From: Halobacteriovorax marinus
GTDB lineage: Bacteria; Bdellovibrionota; Bacteriovoracia; Bacteriovoracales; Bacteriovoracaceae
Reading direction: 5' to 3'
Length of the DNA stretch: 64,000 nucleotides
NCBI GenBank assembly: GCA_002163155.1
Contig: MAAO01000006.1
Span: 1,364,001 to 1,428,000, forward strand
Both the position numbers and the translations under genes were made by a program. Of the stretch, positions 53,131-61,798 are shown one piece after another. The notes below the pieces were generated by a model that was not told the DNA's origin, did not search any database, and worked only from the letters and a program-made list of their open reading frames with translations. Every line of letters starts with the position of its first letter. Positions within the stretch are counted from its first letter, which is position 1.

Positions 53131-53934
53131 ATGGATGTCCTAATTTTTTTTCTTGCTCCTTTTTGCATGTGTTTAATCCTTGTAGGAATACACTGCTATA
53201 TGGGACTTCATGTTCTTAAGAGAGGAGTTATCTTCGTAGACCTAAGTCTTGCCCAAGTGGCAGGTCTTGGTTCAACTGTTGCCTTACTCTTTCACGTAGA
53301 ACACCACTCTACTGCGAGTTACCTTATTTCGTTACTTCACACATTTGCAGCAGCTTCCTTATTTGCATGGGGACGAAAGGTGGAGGATAAAATTTCTCAA
53401 GAGGTTCTAATAGGTATTGTCTATGCTCTTGCATCTGCTTTAGTTATTCTGGTTGTTCAAAAACTAACTCATGGTTCAGAACACATCAAAGAAATTTTAA
53501 TTGGAAGGATTCTCTGGGTTTCTTGGGATGATGTGATTAAAACGTCGATTATTTACTCGATTGTTGCAGGAGTACACTACTACTTTAGAAAGCAACTTCT
53601 AGGTGTTAGTTCAGGAAAGCAAATAGAAAATAAGGCCTTTTGGGATTTCCTATTTTATGCTCTCTTTGGTGTAGTTATCACTTCTTCAGTAGGTGTTGCG
53701 GGAATATTACTAGTCTTTTCATTTCTCATTGTTCCGGCCCTAGTAAGTACATTTTTTTACAAAGGGTTAAAGCAACGATTGATTTTTGGTTGGGTTTTAG
53801 GCTTACTTGTTTGCACGCTTGGAATGTTTCTGAGTTATATCTTAGATTTACCAGCTGGAGCCATTTTAGTTGTTTGCTTTACTGTAATACCAATTTTGTT
53901 ACTACCTTTTTTAAGTAAATTTAAGGCGGCTTAA
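53131..53934 (+). CDS. ZnuB/MntB-type metal ABC permease
   Basis: 267 residues with seven or eight membrane helices: LGLHVLKRG-type start (YMGLHVLKRGVIFVDLSLAQ, the conserved FxxLALAQ-like segment), GVAGILLVFSFLIVPALVST and a C-terminal LDLPAGAILVVCFTVIPILL. This is the ABC-3 permease family. The gene for the partner ATPase (ZnuC type) is absent from the operon and from the window. Confidence 0.9.
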   Translation: MDVLIFFLAPFCMCLILVGIHCYMGLHVLKRGVIFVDLSLAQVAGLGSTVALLFHVEHHSTASYLISLLHTFAAASLFAWGRKVEDKISQEVLIGIVYALASALVILVVQKLTHGSEHIKEILIGRILWVSWDDVIKTSIIYSIVAGVHYYFRKQLLGVSSGKQIENKAFWDFLFYALFGVVITSSVGVAGILLVFSFLIVPALVSTFFYKGLKQRLIFGWVLGLLVCTLGMFLSYILDLPAGAILVVCFTVIPILLLPFLSKFKAA

Positions 53935-53941
53935 GTATCTG

Positions 53942-53961
53942 GGGGTCTATTTCTAGGCCCC
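53942..53961. terminator. Terminator of metal-uptake operon
   Basis: GGGGTCTA / TAGGCCCC hairpin (one G-T pair) with a 4-base loop, directly after the permease stop. Confidence 0.7.
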
Positions 53962-53975
53962 TTAAGTGATGATTT

Positions 53976-54111
53976 TATCTAAGCAAAGTAGGAGAGTCCT
54001 TCTCCGTTATAAGTATTTTAACATTGCGTATATATTTTTTTAAAAGCTAGTTGTAGGTGAGACTGATACTTTGAAATTTCTTGAAGAGTGGGGTTAGTTT
54101 GTACTATTTTT
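53976..54111 (+). repeat. Dispersed repeat R33
   Basis: Full length, moderately conserved (tatctaagcaaagtaggag; gtgagactgatactttg; right end diverged to gtactattttt). Confidence 0.85.
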
Positions 54112-54191
54112 TAAGAAGTTAACTGATAAATCCTTTTTAAATCTAAGAATTGTAAGTCATACGAAAGGTCTTGTTGAAGGGAACTTTTAAC

Positions 54192-55037
54192 TTATCTTTT
54201 ATCTTTCAAATATATTTTTTTATAATATTCTTTTAATATACTCCGCTCTTCTTTGCTGTACCAACGAATACGATGATCTATATAGCGGGAGTTTCTGCTC
54301 TCTTTAACTAAAAAATTGTTTATCTTGTTGATCACTCTTTTTCCCCAAGCATTTTTAGGACATGCCACATGCACTAGAGTATATTTTTGATCTTTAATTT
54401 CTTTAATATTATAGACTTTATAAATATCTTCTCTATTTTCTTTATGAGACAGATAGCGAACAATTGGTGAGTATTGAATAATGACATCCACTCTACCAAG
54501 AAATAGCATTTTGATAAGATTCACATAATCGTTATTAATAAAAACGTTAGATTTTTTTAAATACCTTTTTGTTATTTTATTTAGTTTAGTTGTGTAAGAG
54601 TCTGGACTGATACCTATTGTTATTCCTTTCATATTAAGAACATCAATTAGGCTCATGGTTTTATTTCGCTTTTCAATCAGTTTTGAGACTTCATTTCGAA
54701 CAATCAGCTTATGTGGAAGGAGAATACTGTTAACTTTAGAAAGTAGGGCATCAGTGTCTGGAAGTACTGAGGGATGACAAATCTTTTCCCCCATTTTCAT
54801 TTGTTTTCTGGCCCTAAGAGTATTCATTTTGACTTTATGATGTTTGTACTCAGGTAGTTCCAAGGATACCTGTTCTATAAAGCCATCATACAAACCCTTT
54901 TCATTACTTGTTGGGTTAGTAATATAGAACGGAGGCCAATCAACTACCCTCCAGGTAATATTATCACTGGGTCCTGTCTTCTTTGCGGAAAGGTTACAGC
55001 AGTATAGAAGTAAAAATAAAAACATAATTTTATTCAA
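54192..55037 (-). CDS. Orphan solute-binding protein C (TIGR02285-like)
   Basis: 281 residues. TTG start with an AAGG site. Signal peptide (IMFLFLLLYCCNLSAKK), then ITWRVVDWPPFYI, KGLYDGFIEQVS and LFLGRVDVIIQYSPIVRYL. A periplasmic-binding-protein fold related to family 3, but closer to the TIGR02285 type (WxVxDWPPF motif). The conserved WP-P-F start fits. Again no permease gene is adjacent. Confidence 0.72.
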   Translation of the reverse strand: MNKIMFLFLLLYCCNLSAKKTGPSDNITWRVVDWPPFYITNPTSNEKGLYDGFIEQVSLELPEYKHHKVKMNTLRARKQMKMGEKICHPSVLPDTDALLSKVNSILLPHKLIVRNEVSKLIEKRNKTMSLIDVLNMKGITIGISPDSYTTKLNKITKRYLKKSNVFINNDYVNLIKMLFLGRVDVIIQYSPIVRYLSHKENREDIYKVYNIKEIKDQKYTLVHVACPKNAWGKRVINKINNFLVKESRNSRYIDHRIRWYSKEERSILKEYYKKIYLKDKR

Positions 55038-55132
55038 TTCTTTGCCTTCTATAAAAAAAGTTTAGTCATGATAATATTATATGTTATTCTCCCTCCGTAA
55101 TACAATCTATTTAATTTTTGATGGAGTAAATC

Positions 55133-56110
55133 TTGAAAATTCAATTACTAGTTCTATTTGTGTCCACTATTAGCAGTACTTTTCTCTTAGCTGACAGTAA
55201 TGGCTGGACTAAAGTTTTTGATAAGGCCTGTGAGTTTACTGAAGGGCCTGCTCTGGCTCCTAATGGTGAGATTTACCTCTCGGATATAACATTTAGTAGT
55301 AAATGCTCGAATAAATATGGACAGATGACAGGAAGGGTTTGGGCTTATAATCCGCTAACTAAAAAAAGTCGAATAGTTAGGCAAAACTCTGGGCAATCTA
55401 ATGGGCTATACTTTACTAAAGAAGGTCATTTAATTGCCGCTGAGGGCGCTTCATATGGTGGAAGACGCATATCGTGGTTTAACCCGAAAACTAATGAATA
55501 TCGAGTCATTGTTGATAGCTATAAGGGAAGAAAGTTTAATTCTCCTAATGATCTTGTTATTGACAAAAAAGGTCGAATTTATTTTACCGACCCAAGGTAT
55601 GTGGGTCATGAAATGCTACAAATCCCAATCATGGGGGTTTATAGAGTTGATGGCCCAGGAAAGGTAACTAGAATTATTTCCAGTATTCTAAGACCAAACG
55701 GCATCGTTATATCTCCAAATAATAAAACTCTCTATGTGGCCGTTGCCGATAACGGAGGGATCAATTGGCTTGATATTGGAGCTACTAAAATAGATCCATG
55801 GGGACAGGGTGGAATTATTTCATACGATCTTAAATCATCAGGAGAAGTAGAAAATCCTCGTATATTTGTCGACCTGAAAAAACAAGGAGGAGTTGATGGA
55901 ATGACTATCGACAAAAAGGGAAATATTTACGCAACTGTAGGAGTTAAAAAGAGACCAGGTATTTACGTATACTCACCAAAGGGGAAACTCATAAAAGTTA
56001 TAGACACTCCTAACAAAGCGCATCCAACTAATGTGATTTTTGGCAAAGATGGAAAAATCATTTATCTTACGATTGATGGAACTAGCATGTGGGCAAAAAA
56101 GATATATTAA
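55133..56110 (+). CDS. Secreted SMP-30/gluconolactonase-family protein
   Basis: 325 residues, TTG start with a GGAG site. Signal peptide (LLVLFVSTISSTFLLAD). A six-bladed beta-propeller pattern with the family's metal ligands: FTEGPALAPNGEIYLSD (Glu), SPNDLVIDKKGRIYFTDP (Asn/Asp) and GVDGMTIDKKGNIYAT (Asp). These enzymes hydrolyse lactones such as gluconolactone with a bound Ca2+ or Zn2+. Divergent from protein C at 54192 with about 95 bp between them. Confidence 0.88.
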   Translation: MKIQLLVLFVSTISSTFLLADSNGWTKVFDKACEFTEGPALAPNGEIYLSDITFSSKCSNKYGQMTGRVWAYNPLTKKSRIVRQNSGQSNGLYFTKEGHLIAAEGASYGGRRISWFNPKTNEYRVIVDSYKGRKFNSPNDLVIDKKGRIYFTDPRYVGHEMLQIPIMGVYRVDGPGKVTRIISSILRPNGIVISPNNKTLYVAVADNGGINWLDIGATKIDPWGQGGIISYDLKSSGEVENPRIFVDLKKQGGVDGMTIDKKGNIYATVGVKKRPGIYVYSPKGKLIKVIDTPNKAHPTNVIFGKDGKIIYLTIDGTSMWAKKIY

Positions 56111-56211
56111 GAACTGTAGTTTTATTTGTTTTGGAAAAATGTATATTACCTATGCTATGCCAAGCAAGTTAGAAGACAAATTATAGCACTGACTTCTAGC
56201 TCTATTGATTT

Positions 56212-57285
56212 TTACAGGCACCGCTCTGGTTTTTTATGAAAATAACGAACTTGTTTACCAAGCTTTATAGACAGTAGGTCTACTTTCCAATCTGGAATAT
56301 CTTTTTGATAAAGCTTTTCATAAATATAAGCAAGGGCACCAACTCTATTTCCGTTTCCAATTATACTTTGAGTGAGATATCCCCAGAAATGGTATTGATA
56401 TCCAGGAATATCGTTACCTTCAACAAGTCTCTCAATCTTGTATGAGGCAACTGATGATGTTCCACGATTAACTGTCAGAGCGTCTCCACTCATTACCCAA
56501 GGAATGACTCCAAGTGCAACCATTGGGTCTTCATAGATCTCTAAGGCCTTCTCAAAAAGTCTCTCAGGAGAAATAGAAAAGTCCTCTTGCTCAAGAAGCC
56601 ATAGAAAAAGAGGCGTAGAGAAGTGATTATACTTCTGAGTCTCTGTTACAAACTGATCATATTTCTTATGTTCAGGTTTTCCAATAGCTAGTGTAAAGCG
56701 GTGCTTTTCTTTAATACCTGCACGGTTATGCTTTATAGCGACTCCATTCTCATCAAGGTAAGGATAAGAGTTGTTAGCAACATTAGGTAAGTGATCTTCA
56801 ATTTGTCCTAGTAAGTCTTCTTCATTTCTTAATTTAAATTTTGGTGATTCCATATTCAAGTAAGAGACGTGCCTCTTTCTCGCTAAGTGAATAAATGAAG
56901 CAAAGTAATTATCAACTGGTTCTTTAAGCTCTAATTTAGGGTTACCGTATAACATAAAAGCATTTTGAAGATAGTACTCTGATCTACTCATTGGAAAACC
57001 AGGCATTCCTGTGATTCTTTCAATATATCTTGGTAGTGAGATTCCTGCAGCAATTGGGAGAGCATTAACCCAAGGGTTAATTTCATTTCTTAAGATTTTC
57101 TGAATCTCTTTTTTGAAATCTCGTTTTGATTTCTCTGGATAAGCTTCTTTAATAGAACGTGAAATTGTACAAGCAAAACGGTTTACACGATCTGCAGAGA
57201 AGTAAACACTTACTGCCTGTGTTGGAACACTTGTAAGTACTATTAGAGTAGAAATGAGTAATCTCTTTATAAAAGTAGAATTCAT
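56212..57285 (-). CDS. Secreted protein of unknown family, about 357 aa
   Basis: Signal peptide (LLISTLIVLTSVPTQAVS). The mature part is helical with many aromatic and charged residues (NRFACTISRSIKEAYPEKSK; DDNFASFIH-type segment; GYQYHFWGYLTQSIIGNGNR), and it has only two cysteines. The ATG at 57285 is preferred because the GTG at 57294 has its AAGG site too close. Function unknown. Confidence 0.65.
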   Translation of the reverse strand: MNSTFIKRLLISTLIVLTSVPTQAVSVYFSADRVNRFACTISRSIKEAYPEKSKRDFKKEIQKILRNEINPWVNALPIAAGISLPRYIERITGMPGFPMSRSEYYLQNAFMLYGNPKLELKEPVDNYFASFIHLARKRHVSYLNMESPKFKLRNEEDLLGQIEDHLPNVANNSYPYLDENGVAIKHNRAGIKEKHRFTLAIGKPEHKKYDQFVTETQKYNHFSTPLFLWLLEQEDFSISPERLFEKALEIYEDPMVALGVIPWVMSGDALTVNRGTSSVASYKIERLVEGNDIPGYQYHFWGYLTQSIIGNGNRVGALAYIYEKLYQKDIPDWKVDLLSIKLGKQVRYFHKKPERCL

Positions 57286-57511
57286 ATCGTTCACTATCCT
57301 TAATAAGTTTTATTAAGCAAAAGTAACACTGTTTACGCGCTGCGTCGTTAGTGACGTTCATTATTGTATTATTTACACACCTTTGAATAAGGCAAGGGTC
57401 TGAAGTTAGGAAGCTCACTGCTATCTCGTACAATTCCAGCTGATTGTTAAATGAACACCCTTGTTCTAAATTGTTAGTTCTTGGGGGGATGACTCGTTTG
57501 CCCGTTGTCTA

Positions 57512-57642
57512 TATCTAAGTAAGGTAGGAGAGTCTTTTCCGTTTTGAATGTTTTTATCATAATTGAGAATTACTATTCTGTAAAAGTTAGCTGTAGGGCA
57601 GATTGGTACTTTGAGGTTTCTTGGTTCATTCGTCCTATGCCT
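57512..57642 (+). repeat. Dispersed repeat R34
   Basis: Full length except a few missing bases on the right (tatctaagtaaggtaggag; tgtagggcagattggtactt; cgtcctatgcct). The flanking 57295-57511 and 57643-57787 hold no gene. Confidence 0.85.
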
Positions 57643-57787
57643 CCACTTAATAATTCATTGGAATACATTTATTCTACATTAGGTGGTATGTAAGAAATCT
57701 ATTTATTATGGAGAAATGTTAAAAAGTGAACTACTGTTGTGGTGTTAGAACTATGTCTAAATATTTCATCAACTTTAGAAATAAAAA

Positions 57788-57809
57788 AAGGAGATCTTTC
57801 GATCTCCTT
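57788..57809. terminator. Terminator of cold-shock gene
   Basis: AAGGAGATC / GATCTCCTT stem, 4-base loop, flanked by A and T runs. Confidence 0.85.
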
Positions 57810-57837
57810 CTCTTAATTCAATATAAATTTTAAAGTT

Positions 57838-58032
57838 CTACTTGCGAGATACATTTACTGCACAAGGACCTTTTTGGCCTTCACCAACTTCGAAATCTAC
57901 TGCGTCATCTTCATTAAGAGGACCTGATTGAATACCAGTGATGTGAACAAAAATGTCCTTTCCACCATTGTCTGGAGTGATGAATCCAAAACCTTTTTCT
58001 TGATCAAAAAACTTTACTTTACCTGTTTCCAT
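57838..58032 (-). CDS. csp: Cold-shock domain protein
   Basis: 64 residues from the ATG at 58032; the usual CspA start [18 protein letters not shown] defines it, so the longer frame to 58074 is not used. RNP1 KGFGFI and RNP2 DIFVH are present. It binds single-stranded RNA/DNA and acts as an RNA chaperone. An AGGA site precedes the ATG. Confidence 0.95.
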   Translation of the reverse strand: METGKVKFFDQEKGFGFITPDNGGKDIFVHITGIQSGPLNEDDAVDFEVGEGQKGPCAVNVSRK

Positions 58033-58154
58033 TATAAATCCTAAACGTGTTGTTGATGCTAAATAAGAGAGCATCTAATTATTGTATAAACCTTATAGTA
58101 TCATATAGCTATGATTGCAATGATACATATAAAGATTTCTCGTTTCTTATCTCT

Positions 58155-58296
58155 TATCTGTGTAAAAAGGGTGAGTTCTTCTACACTTTAGCTATTTTAA
58201 CTTGATTTTGACCTAATTATCTTTAAAAAATAAGGCATTAGGGGATATTGATACTTTGAGGATTGTAGTTCTCTGGGGTTGTTTCGTCTTGTTCTT
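58155..58296 (+). repeat. Dispersed repeat R35 (diverged)
   Basis: tatctgtgtaaaaagggtgag, ttttaacttgattttgacc, aggggatattgatactttg; right end poor. The flanking 58297-58456 holds no gene. Confidence 0.7.
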
Positions 58297-58456
58297 ATCT
58301 TAAGCTTTGCTAGAAAGGGTGAGATAGGAGTTGGTTGATCGGCTTTCAGAAGCTTAAAAGGAGCTGATGACTACTAAAAGACTATCCAGAAATATCAATA
58401 GTAAGATGATTCATATTAGTTCTTTATATGAAATTCTCCAAATACAACTTCTGAAG

Positions 58457-60145
58457 CTATTTATTTCTTATTTCAAAGAGAATGTAGTAATGAAAAGAGA
58501 TAAATCTCTTAAATGGATATGTCATAAAATCTAGCAGTTTTGCAATTTTTGTTAGAGAACTCTTATTTCTTAGAAGAAAAGAAAATACCCCTATATACTC
58601 AGATTTAAGTAGTTTTATTGCAGGATTGTTTGAAAGAGTAAGACTTTCATTTATTACAAAATCTTCATAGAGCTTGTATTTATTTTCAGAAATATTGCCA
58701 CTGATAAACTTATTCAATACTGTTGGTGCACTTCCTATGAGACTAATAGATTTCCGTTTTTCAAAATCTTCACATGCAAGATCTAAAATATCTTCAAGAG
58801 AAAAGCCAAAACCATAATTATGACTAATATTAATCGAATTTTCTAAAGGTAAATATTTAGAGTGAATTTGGTTTAAATGTATTTGTTCAAAGAGAGGTAA
58901 ACTCTCTTTACTCTTAAAGCTTAGAACATTAAAAATCCACTCACGGGTTAAATCAAACTCCTTGTAGTATTCTATTAGACTTTTTCGCTTAAAGAAGTTA
59001 TCCAACTCCTCACTCTTCTCTATTCTGTGACATAGATCTCTCTGCCAAATCCTGACAGAATCTTCTAACAATGGAGCTTTTTTTAGATTTATAAGGACTT
59101 TAGTAAATTGTTCAAAATAAACGGGGTCAGCATAGGAACTAATAACTTCAAGAGCTTCATCAACTAGTTTAATGAGAGAGATTCGATCAAGAGTCAATGG
59201 AGACATAAGTCCCGAGAGGCCTGTATCATGACAAATATTTACATTATATTTAAGTTTATAGTGATAGAGAAACTTTAAGAATTCAGTAATATTTAAAAGA
59301 GTTGGAGTGGTAAGAGTAATGGCAAATTCTTGCATACTCTTATTCATTGAATATTCTAAATTTTGAATGAACTTATTCCACTTAAGTCCATCTCTTATGA
59401 ATTCAACACTCTTCCCTTCAGCATCTATGCTAACGATGAGTTCTACTTTTTTGAATTGAGAAAATTTCAAAAAGTATTTCTTCATAAGATCTAAGGGAAG
59501 TGACAAATTTGTATGATAGGCCATAGTCATATTCTTGGCCATATCAGATTCGATACAGCAATCTATGATTTGCCAAAATTCTTTTTGAAGAACACCTTCA
59601 CCTGAGGCGAAGTATAGTTTACTCACTTCCCCAGATTCAATTGCTCTAATAATTTCAGGAATAATAGAGATAATATTTTTATTTTTCTTCGCTATTAGTT
59701 TTTCTTTTTCCTCTTCACTTGTAGAAGAGATCGTCATCACTCCCTTCTCAATTTTAGATGAGGCCTCGGCGCAACACATGCGACAACTTAAATTACATGC
59801 ATTATCAATTCTGTAATCATAGTAGAATGGTTTTTGAGAAAATGTTCCATCCGAATCTGTTTGAGAGATTAGTTCTTCCTCAAGATGAGAAAATTCCTTA
59901 AACAACTCTAGTGGTTTAGCGCTACCTAAATTAGAGTTTACACAGATATCACAGAACTCTACAGGGGCCGTACCTTCCATCATAAGCTTTCGAGCATTCT
60001 TTAGATGGTCACTATTCCAAAACTCATCCAGAGAAAGATCTTTATGCCTATCAGAAACTTTAGACTGACAACATAGGGCCCTATTCCCGGTCATATCAAC
60101 ATGAGAGTATATCCAAGGGGCTAAACAAAAAATCTTACTTTCCAT
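58457..60145 (-). CDS. Radical SAM protein (Twitch/SPASM type)
   Basis: 562 residues. The N-terminus FCLAPWIYSHVDMTGNRALC with CC, and a later FCDICVN, fit an auxiliary cluster-binding region. The radical SAM motif is NACNLSCRMCC (C-x3-C-x2-C, about residues 115-123). The order is unusual: auxiliary cysteines first, then the SAM core. This matches the 'twitch domain-containing radical SAM' family, often linked to peptide or glycan modification. No precursor peptide gene is visible nearby. Confidence 0.85.
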   Translation of the reverse strand: MESKIFCLAPWIYSHVDMTGNRALCCQSKVSDRHKDLSLDEFWNSDHLKNARKLMMEGTAPVEFCDICVNSNLGSAKPLELFKEFSHLEEELISQTDSDGTFSQKPFYYDYRIDNACNLSCRMCCAEASSKIEKGVMTISSTSEEEKEKLIAKKNKNIISIIPEIIRAIESGEVSKLYFASGEGVLQKEFWQIIDCCIESDMAKNMTMAYHTNLSLPLDLMKKYFLKFSQFKKVELIVSIDAEGKSVEFIRDGLKWNKFIQNLEYSMNKSMQEFAITLTTPTLLNITEFLKFLYHYKLKYNVNICHDTGLSGLMSPLTLDRISLIKLVDEALEVISSYADPVYFEQFTKVLINLKKAPLLEDSVRIWQRDLCHRIEKSEELDNFFKRKSLIEYYKEFDLTREWIFNVLSFKSKESLPLFEQIHLNQIHSKYLPLENSINISHNYGFGFSLEDILDLACEDFEKRKSISLIGSAPTVLNKFISGNISENKYKLYEDFVINESLTLSNNPAIKLLKSEYIGVFSFLLRNKSSLTKIAKLLDFMTYPFKRFISFHYYILFEIRNK

Positions 60146-60267
60146 AGGGAAATTATATGTTATTTATTGATACTATAGTAAATTACTTTATACTTTTGAC
60201 AATAAAATCCGCGAACACATAAATTTACGAACAGGGTCAGTCTCAATAACTATTCTAAAAGGCCTTT

Positions 60268-60340
60268 TATTTAAGGTAATGGGAGAGAATTCTGCATTGA
60301 AATTTTCGAGGTTTAATACTTTTCATCGTTTTGTTCTTCT
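60268..60340 (+). repeat. Dispersed repeat R36 (decayed, last copy)
   Basis: Left end tatttaaggtaatgggagag and traces of the right end (catcgttttgttcttcttt). No further copies are seen to 64000. Confidence 0.45.
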
Positions 60341-60577
60341 TTATCCAATTAGAAGATACTCCTTCTTGTGGCCTGGAACCTGTCGACTAATCGTAGTTGC
60401 AAATCCTCTATCGTAAAATATATCTTCAAATTCGTTAAATAGCCATTTTGAAATCTTCTAAGTTTATTTCACCATGATTTTTTTGTAGAGAATCAACTAA
60501 CTCTTTAAGTTCATTAATTAGGTTATTATTGAAAATTTCATTTAATTCACATTCAATTAATAAAGTATTCTGGGAAA
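60341..60577 (-). pseudogene. Frameshifted gene fragment next to R36
   Basis: Two frames join across a shift: LLIECELNEIFNNNLINELK, ELVDSLQKNHGEINLEDFKM, then FNEFEDIFYDRGFATTISRQ and VPGHKKEYLLIG with a TAA at 60341. The first part resembles an EF-hand-like helix pair (GEINLEDF). No start is seen. The stop again lies at the repeat edge. Confidence 0.4.
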
Positions 60578-60590
60578 CCGATATATACCT

Positions 60591-61661
60591 GTGAGAATAA
60601 TTCTATATATAACTTTATTTACCCTTCTTGGATGTGAGAATTTTCCACTTCTATCAAGCACAAATTCTAAAGTAGGCGAAATGAGTCGCGACGATGTGGA
60701 TACCACTCAAGCAACACTCAATGTGTCCAATAAAATAAAAGATGATACAGGTCTTACTTTTAACGACTTAACAGGGCAAGGGATCTCCTCTTTCATAGAT
60801 AAACAACTTAGTCCAGAGGTAGACTGTCTTAACATTTCAGATGATTCGAGGCCTTCTCCTAGAGCTTCACAAGAAATGCTCACAGAATCCTCTGGTAATG
60901 AAGACTTTTCTGGAAAGAGAAAAGAGCTCTTTAATAATTTCACAAAGCTAGGCGGTGATCCTGTGGCCTTTAAGCAGGCGCTTTGCTTCTTTGATGAGAA
61001 TAAAGATAACAAGTTTCAAAAGAAGACAAAGGGAAAGTTTAAGGGGACGACTCAAATCAAAAATAAGAAATTTATGGTTATTCAAGATTTTAATCAACCC
61101 TCATCTAAGAAGAGACTTCTTCTTTTAAATCTAGAAACAAATGAAGTTCAGGCATTTTATTCGGCACATGGGGTTGGAACACCGGATCGTCCTTGGAACC
61201 CTAGGAATGATTCGTTAACAGTTAAGAACTTTAGCAATAAGAAAGGATCTAACCTAACTCCTAGAGGATTTTTTATAACAGGTGAGAGATCGCCTTCTTC
61301 AAAAGCCTGGAAGTGGCATATGAAACTCGATGGTGTGCAAAGAGATATTAATGATAATGCAAGGGACAGAGCTATAGTCTTTCATCAAGGAGTGAGATCA
61401 AAGGATTGGAATGAAAGGCTTGTTTGGCCTGGCAGGACTTCTTCTAATGAAGACTCACCAGAGCTCTATGAGAAGTATGAAAGTGGAAGAGATAGGGTAT
61501 ATAAGGCACAGAATATGACTTGGGGTTGTACCGCTGTGGCCAGAGAGTACGCTGAAGAAATCTATGATAAGACCAAAGGTGGGGCTGTCTATTATAATTA
61601 TTCGCCCAAGGAGAAAGAACTTGGTGCGCAGTACTGTGGGAATAACCTTTTGAAGAAGTAG
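60591..61661 (+). CDS. Lipoprotein with L,D-transpeptidase (YkuD_2-type) domain
   Basis: 356 residues, GTG start, lipobox LLGCEN at about residues 12-17. The catalytic domain is at ~150-345: IVFHQGVRSKDWNER (His) and NMTWGCTAVAREYAEE with the catalytic cysteine, as in the murein L,D-transpeptidase catalytic-domain family. These enzymes form 3-3 crosslinks or exchange residues in peptidoglycan; in Bdellovibrio, L,D-transpeptidases modify the wall during predation. The linker before the domain is Ser/Asp-rich. Confidence 0.85.
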   Translation: MRIILYITLFTLLGCENFPLLSSTNSKVGEMSRDDVDTTQATLNVSNKIKDDTGLTFNDLTGQGISSFIDKQLSPEVDCLNISDDSRPSPRASQEMLTESSGNEDFSGKRKELFNNFTKLGGDPVAFKQALCFFDENKDNKFQKKTKGKFKGTTQIKNKKFMVIQDFNQPSSKKRLLLLNLETNEVQAFYSAHGVGTPDRPWNPRNDSLTVKNFSNKKGSNLTPRGFFITGERSPSSKAWKWHMKLDGVQRDINDNARDRAIVFHQGVRSKDWNERLVWPGRTSSNEDSPELYEKYESGRDRVYKAQNMTWGCTAVAREYAEEIYDKTKGGAVYYNYSPKEKELGAQYCGNNLLKK

Positions 61662-61798
61662 TTTATTTATTGTAGAGAATATATTTTCTAATTACACCAA
61701 GTAGTTGTTGCTTTCTTCTAGGGCAACTAGACATAGTCACAATGATATCAATATAACTGTTAGAGATTAGAACAAAGAATAGGAAAAGTATAATAAGA

